From the NCBI GenBank assembly GCA_963677325.2, contig CAXXGM010000002.1, forward strand, positions 1-64,000: a stretch of 64,000 nucleotides of DNA, in the 5' to 3' direction. Position 1 is the first letter of the stretch; each line of letters starts with the position of its first letter. Under the pieces are notes generated by a model, which did no database searches, was not told the origin of the DNA, and was given only the letters and a program-made list of their open reading frames with translations. This document shows positions 59,835 through 64,000 of this stretch, piece by piece. The DNA comes from G963677325 sp963677325 (GTDB lineage: Bacteria; Bacteroidota; Bacteroidia; Bacteroidales; Prolixibacteraceae). Position numbers and translations under genes: made by a program.

Positions 59835-60605
59835 TTATTCCAGAATTAATTCATCATTTGACGCCTGTTTATTTACCACAGGACGGCGCAACTGGAAATT
59901 CTGTCCCAGGTATAAACGCCTTACTTCTTCATCCGCAGCAAGTTCTTCAGCTGTACCGCTGTTCAGAATCCGACCGTCATATAACAGGTAAGACCTGTTG
60001 GTAATGGAAAGCGTTTCATGAACATTGTGGTCGGTGATCAGGATACCAATGTTCTTATCCTTAAGCTTGTAAACTATTTGTTGTATATCTTCCACGGCAA
60101 TGGGATCCACCCCGGCAAAAGGTTCATCCAACAAGATGAAGGCCGGATTTATGGCAAGGCACCGTGCTATTTCAGTTCTTCTCCGCTCCCCACCTGACAA
60201 TTGGATTCCCTTGCTTTTCCGGACACGCTGAAGGCCGAATTCATCAAGTAAGGACTCTAGCTTTTCTTTTTGATATTCCTTAGTAAAATCAGTCATTTCC
60301 AGAATAGACCGAATGTTATCCTCAACACTCATCTGTCTGAAGACAGATGCTTCCTGTGCGAGATAACCGATGCCAAGTTTGGCGCGTTTATAAACGGGGA
60401 AGGAAGTAATGTCGGTATTATCAAGAAATATTCTGCCGCCATTGGCTTTAATTAATCCCACAATCATGTAAAAAGAGGTCGTTTTCCCGGCTCCGTTAGG
60501 ACCCAGCAAACCGACTATTTCACCCTGATTCAGCTCCAGGGATACTCCTTTAACTACTGTTCTGTTGCGGTATTTTTTAACTATCTCTTCGGCTCTCAGC
60601 CTCAT
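59835..60605 (-). CDS. lptB: lipopolysaccharide export ABC transporter ATPase LptB
   Basis: Energises transport of lipopolysaccharide from the inner membrane. ABC ATPase: Walker A GLLGPNGAGKTTSFYM, Q-loop LAQEASVFRQMS, signature QLSGGERRRTEIARCLA, Walker B FILLDEPFAGVDPIA, switch His in ILITDHNVHETL. 256 residues. The downstream QLRRPVVNKQAS tail is slightly longer than in E. coli. It follows tatC on the same strand with a 28-base gap. Confidence 0.96.
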   Translation of the reverse strand: MRLRAEEIVKKYRNRTVVKGVSLELNQGEIVGLLGPNGAGKTTSFYMIVGLIKANGGRIFLDNTDITSFPVYKRAKLGIGYLAQEASVFRQMSVEDNIRSILEMTDFTKEYQKEKLESLLDEFGLQRVRKSKGIQLSGGERRRTEIARCLAINPAFILLDEPFAGVDPIAVEDIQQIVYKLKDKNIGILITDHNVHETLSITNRSYLLYDGRILNSGTAEELAADEEVRRLYLGQNFQLRRPVVNKQASNDELILE

Positions 60606-60633
60606 TTGTTCTTATTTTGTATTATATAACATT

Positions 60634-61500
60634 TTATGCCTCAAGAAGTTCCTCGTAAGATTTCTTCTTCTCTATTCTTTTAGCCAGGAAGAGACCTAAC
60701 TCATAAAGCAACAGAAGCGGCCCGCTAACTAAAAGCATACTGAAGATATCGGGAGGGGTAATGATAGCAGCCAACAAAAGCAATAACACATAAGCATGTT
60801 TTCTGTAATTAATAAGAAAAGAAGAACTTACGATCCCTACTTTGCTGAGAAAATAAATAATGATGGGAAGTTCGAATACGATTCCACTTCCTAAAACCAC
60901 TGTACTCACAGAACTAACGTATGAATTCAGATTTATTTGGTTCACGACCTCTTTACTAACCTGGTAAGTACCAAAAAAGTGTGTCGTTAAAGGAACTATG
61001 AGGTAATAGCCAAACAGAACCCCTAACAGGAAAAGAGAAGAACTATAAAATACCGCTCCGGTGGCATATCTTTTTTCTTTATCATAGAGAGCCGGCCTGA
61101 TAAAACTCCAGAATTCATACAACACGTATGGAATAACCAGAATCGTTCCGCCAATCATTGCAATCGTCAAATGGGTTGTAAACTGACCCGCCATATCGTA
61201 ATTAATAATCTGAAATGGATTGGTATTGATCTTAATGCTTGGGGAATTAAATACCTCTGCCATCCAGGCAAAGAAACGATTGGTAATGAAATCGGGATAC
61301 TTGGGTTTCAAAAGTATTTCATCCGTGATAAAATGCACATTGATGAAAATAAAAACAGCACCTGCAACAATTGCCACGGCTGAACGTACCAAGTGCCATC
61401 TCAGTTCTTCAAGATGTTCAAGAAATGACATTTCACCCGTTTCTCTTACTTTATTTTTTCCATTCCCTCTTTTCCCGGATTGTATTGCTTTTATGGACAT
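60634..61500 (-). CDS. tatC: twin-arginine translocase subunit TatC
   Basis: Receptor part of the Tat system, which exports folded proteins. Six membrane segments, with family motifs SFLEHLEELRWHLVRSAVAI, IPYVLYEFWSFIRPALYDKE and PLTTHFFGTYQV-type loop. The C-terminal part has ILLLLLAAIITPPDIFSMLL. 288 residues; an N-terminal extension of 23 residues precedes MSFLEHLEEL, so the Met at 61431 is an alternative start. It is upstream of lptB on the same strand. Confidence 0.96.
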   Translation of the reverse strand: MSIKAIQSGKRGNGKNKVRETGEMSFLEHLEELRWHLVRSAVAIVAGAVFIFINVHFITDEILLKPKYPDFITNRFFAWMAEVFNSPSIKINTNPFQIINYDMAGQFTTHLTIAMIGGTILVIPYVLYEFWSFIRPALYDKEKRYATGAVFYSSSLFLLGVLFGYYLIVPLTTHFFGTYQVSKEVVNQINLNSYVSSVSTVVLGSGIVFELPIIIYFLSKVGIVSSSFLINYRKHAYVLLLLLAAIITPPDIFSMLLVSGPLLLLYELGLFLAKRIEKKKSYEELLEA

Positions 61501-61763
61501 TTAAAATCTAAATTTTTATTAATTTTGGACAACTCACCGGAAAAAATAGATATCCGGTAAAAATTGGACAAATATACAATTCTTTAACCTCTTTTTTTAT
61601 GGATTTTATAAACCCATAGTTTCCAATGTTAAATTATTGTGATTTTATTAATAGGATTTGTTCAAGATAATATATTTAATAACTTCGTATGGAAACAATC
61701 GCTAATGTATCATTAACAATATTTCCATAAAAGGGGAGCTTTACAGAAGGAACAAAAAAAATT

Positions 61764-63947
61764 ATGGTTGATCGGAGTTTACTGAATACCCAATTACAAA
61801 AATACTTTGGTTTTGACAGGTTTAAAGGGCAGCAGGAAGAGGTAATTACCAGCATCTTAGAAGGACACGACACATTTGTTTTAATGCCCACAGGGGGAGG
61901 GAAATCCCTCTGTTACCAATTACCCGCCCTGTTGAAGGAAGGAACCGCTATTGTAGTGTCTCCTCTTATTGCACTGATGAAAAACCAGGTGGATGCAATG
62001 AGAAGTTTCAGTATGGATGATGGAGTTGCACATTTTCTCAATTCTTCTTTATCGAAAAACGCCATCCAGAAGGTTAAAGATGATATTGGCAGGGGACAGA
62101 CAAAGTTACTTTATGTGGCTCCTGAATCACTTACCAAACTTGAAAATATTGATTTTCTGAGAGGAATAAATATTTCTTTTTATGCCATTGATGAAGCTCA
62201 CTGTATTTCGGAGTGGGGGCATGATTTTCGTCCTGAATACCGCCGAATCAGGCCTATCGTTAATGAGATTGGCAACGCTCCCATTATGGCACTCACGGCT
62301 ACGGCAACTCCCAAGGTCCAGCATGATATTCAAAAGAACCTTGGAATGCAGAATGCCAATGTATTTAAATCCTCTTTTAACAGACCTAACCTCTATTACG
62401 AGATAAGACCTAAAGTTAAAGCAAAGGATCAGATCATCCGGATGATCAAAAATAATCCTGGAAAATCCGGGATCATTTATTGCCTGAGCCGCAAAAAAGT
62501 GGAAGAAATAGCAGAGCTTCTCCAGGTAAACGGGATTAAGGCTCTTCCCTATCACGCTGGAATGGATTCTGCCACCCGATCGGCCAATCAGGATAAGTTC
62601 CTGATGGAAGAAGTTGAAGTAATTGTGGCCACTATTGCTTTTGGAATGGGTATTGACAAACCGGACGTAAGGTTTGTTATTCATTATGATATACCTAAAT
62701 CCCTTGAGGGCTATTACCAGGAAACCGGACGTGCAGGTCGTGATGGAGGTGAAGGCAAATGCATTACTTTCTATAATTATAAGGACATTCAAAAACTGGA
62801 GAAGTTTATGCAGGGCAAGCCTGTGGCCGAACAGGAAATCGGACAGCAGTTATTGCTCGATACTGTAGCCTTTGCTGAATCATCCATGTGCCGTCGTGTG
62901 ATACTTCTTCATTATTTTGGGGAGAAATATGAATCTGATAATTGTGGCGCGTGCGACAACTGCCTTAATCCAAAGGAACAATTTGAAGGGAAAGATCTTG
63001 TGGTGATGGCACTTAAGTCTGTCATCGAAGTAAAAGAGTTATGCAAGGCAGAACATCTGGTGAGCATTTTACTTGGAATTGAAAATGCCACAGTCAAATC
63101 TTTCATGCACGACAGTCTCGATATATTCGGTGAAGGAGATGAATACGATGAGAAAATATGGAATGCTGTTTTCAGACAATGTATCATCGCTGGCTTTCTT
63201 CATAAAGACATTGAGAATTATGGAGTTCTTAAACTGACTGATCCGGGAAGAGAATTCCTTGAAAAACCGCGATCGTTCCTGATTGTAAAAAACCACGATT
63301 ATGAAGCTGAAGAAGAAGCTGAAGAAGCTCCTCCTTTCGGATCTAATTCCTCAGGAGATCCTGAACTATTTGCCATTCTGAAGGACTTGCGAAAAAAGGT
63401 AGCCTCTAAGCAAAATCTGCCGCCATTTGTTATTTTCCAGGACCCTTCACTTGCCGACATGTCTATCCAGTATCCGACCTCACTGGAGGAATTGCAGGGG
63501 ATTATCGGAGTTGGACAAGGAAAAGCCCAGCGATACGGCAAACCTTTCGTTGAACTCATCAAAAAATATGTAGAAGAAAAAGGAATTGAACGCGCACAGG
63601 ACATGGTGGTACGTTCTGTTGCAAATAAATCCAAGAATAAGGTTTATATCATTCAGAGTATTGACCGGAAAATGCCGCTTGATGATATCGCTGATGCTAA
63701 AGGAATGACCATGGATGAGTTACTCACTGAGATGGAAGCTATCGTGAATTCAGGTACGAAGGTGAATATCGACCATTATATCTATGATGTAATGGATGAA
63801 GACCAGATAGAGGATATCTTTAAATACTTCCGTGAAGATGCTGAATCCGATTCAATTGAAGAAGCTCTTGCAGAATTCGGAGATGATTATGAAACCGAAG
63901 AAATAAGAATGGTAAGGATTAAATTCCTTGCTGAAATGGGTAATTAA
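61764..63947 (+). CDS. recQ: ATP-dependent DNA helicase RecQ
   Basis: 3'-5' helicase for recombination and repair. Helicase motifs: FKGQQEEVITSILEGHDTFV, MPTGGGKSLCYQLPAL (Walker A), AIDEAHCISEWGHDFRPEYR, ALTATATPKVQHDIQ and YYQETGRAGRDGGEGKCI. RecQ zinc site: CRRVILLHYFGEKYES with CGACDNCL. A RQC winged helix and an HRDC-like part (FVIFQDPSLADMSIQYPTSL) follow, then a C-terminal extension of about 110 residues (KNKVYIIQSIDRKMPLDDIA) present in the long Bacteroidota form. 727 residues, compared with 609 in E. coli. It is followed by about 50 bases with no further feature. Confidence 0.96.
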   Translation: MVDRSLLNTQLQKYFGFDRFKGQQEEVITSILEGHDTFVLMPTGGGKSLCYQLPALLKEGTAIVVSPLIALMKNQVDAMRSFSMDDGVAHFLNSSLSKNAIQKVKDDIGRGQTKLLYVAPESLTKLENIDFLRGINISFYAIDEAHCISEWGHDFRPEYRRIRPIVNEIGNAPIMALTATATPKVQHDIQKNLGMQNANVFKSSFNRPNLYYEIRPKVKAKDQIIRMIKNNPGKSGIIYCLSRKKVEEIAELLQVNGIKALPYHAGMDSATRSANQDKFLMEEVEVIVATIAFGMGIDKPDVRFVIHYDIPKSLEGYYQETGRAGRDGGEGKCITFYNYKDIQKLEKFMQGKPVAEQEIGQQLLLDTVAFAESSMCRRVILLHYFGEKYESDNCGACDNCLNPKEQFEGKDLVVMALKSVIEVKELCKAEHLVSILLGIENATVKSFMHDSLDIFGEGDEYDEKIWNAVFRQCIIAGFLHKDIENYGVLKLTDPGREFLEKPRSFLIVKNHDYEAEEEAEEAPPFGSNSSGDPELFAILKDLRKKVASKQNLPPFVIFQDPSLADMSIQYPTSLEELQGIIGVGQGKAQRYGKPFVELIKKYVEEKGIERAQDMVVRSVANKSKNKVYIIQSIDRKMPLDDIADAKGMTMDELLTEMEAIVNSGTKVNIDHYIYDVMDEDQIEDIFKYFREDAESDSIEEALAEFGDDYETEEIRMVRIKFLAEMGN

Positions 63948-64000
63948 TTCAAATCACATTTTTCACTTAGAATACTTCTATTGAAAATAAATCGATAGAA

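Noticed and set aside
62127..62792. A 221-codon minus-strand frame within recQ
   Set aside because: It is a shadow of the well-supported recQ gene and has no family pattern.

Overview
The window reads as a chromosomal segment from a member of the phylum Bacteroidota, probably an uncultured Bacteroidales or Marinilabiliales relative. Supporting evidence: a short RpoD of about 289 residues starting MRQLKITKQ, a Rho protein with a long charged N-terminal insertion, -7 boxes of the form TAnnTTTG instead of TATAAT, DUF4199, DUF2807 and DUF4369 proteins, an LL-diaminopimelate aminotransferase pathway, and pyruvate:ferredoxin oxidoreductase, which points to anaerobic or fermentative metabolism. Coding density is high and ribosome binding sites are weak, as usual for the phylum. 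Species cannot be named from this sequence.

Layout. 1-6.8 kb: the end of an SPFH protein, pyrophosphatase, folA, thyA, a BFN-UVR protein, a NYN-LOTUS protein, apbE and a second reductase. 7.0-14.7 kb: tmRNA (ssrA), a GH20 hexosaminidase, an AraC regulator, fumC, a peroxiredoxin, rpe and rpoD. 15-24 kb: rho, an AAA ATPase, nifJ, an SDR, then tRNA-Tyr, tRNA-Thr and SRP RNA. 24-43.4 kb: mostly housekeeping genes (rimM, tsaC, lysA-dapF-dapL, ruvC, greA, ahcY, ribF, lpxH, a fabH-like gene). 56-64 kb: the tig-clpP-clpX group, tRNA-Leu, tatC-lptB and recQ.

The accessory part is 43.4-56 kb. It opens with a RAYT-type HUH transposase gene surrounded by REP palindromes, with one palindrome inside the gene and the 3' end tandemly duplicated. 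Gene remnants follow (DUF5131 and Fic). Next comes a type I restriction-modification locus read on the minus strand: hsdR, a SatD-like cyclase-fold/HTH protein, a DUF3307 membrane protein, hsdM, hsdS and a DUF4365 protein. A HTH gene and a DUF3987 gene close the region. The most interesting signal is here. Two matched pairs of a 22-bp inverted repeat (TTATYGG-N8-CCNATAA, with 29-bp phasing) lie just upstream of the satD-like gene and just upstream of hsdM. This suggests that the HTH protein controls both its own operon and the methylase/specificity genes.

The intergenic DNA is rich in short palindromic repeats of several families: GAGAC-type palindromes (one in frame inside hsdM), an 11-bp-phased CGNACAAAG family in three places, a 9-bp-phased CCACCAA hairpin and ACGAAT repeats. 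Several of these share one architecture: phased units, a loop, then inverted phased units.
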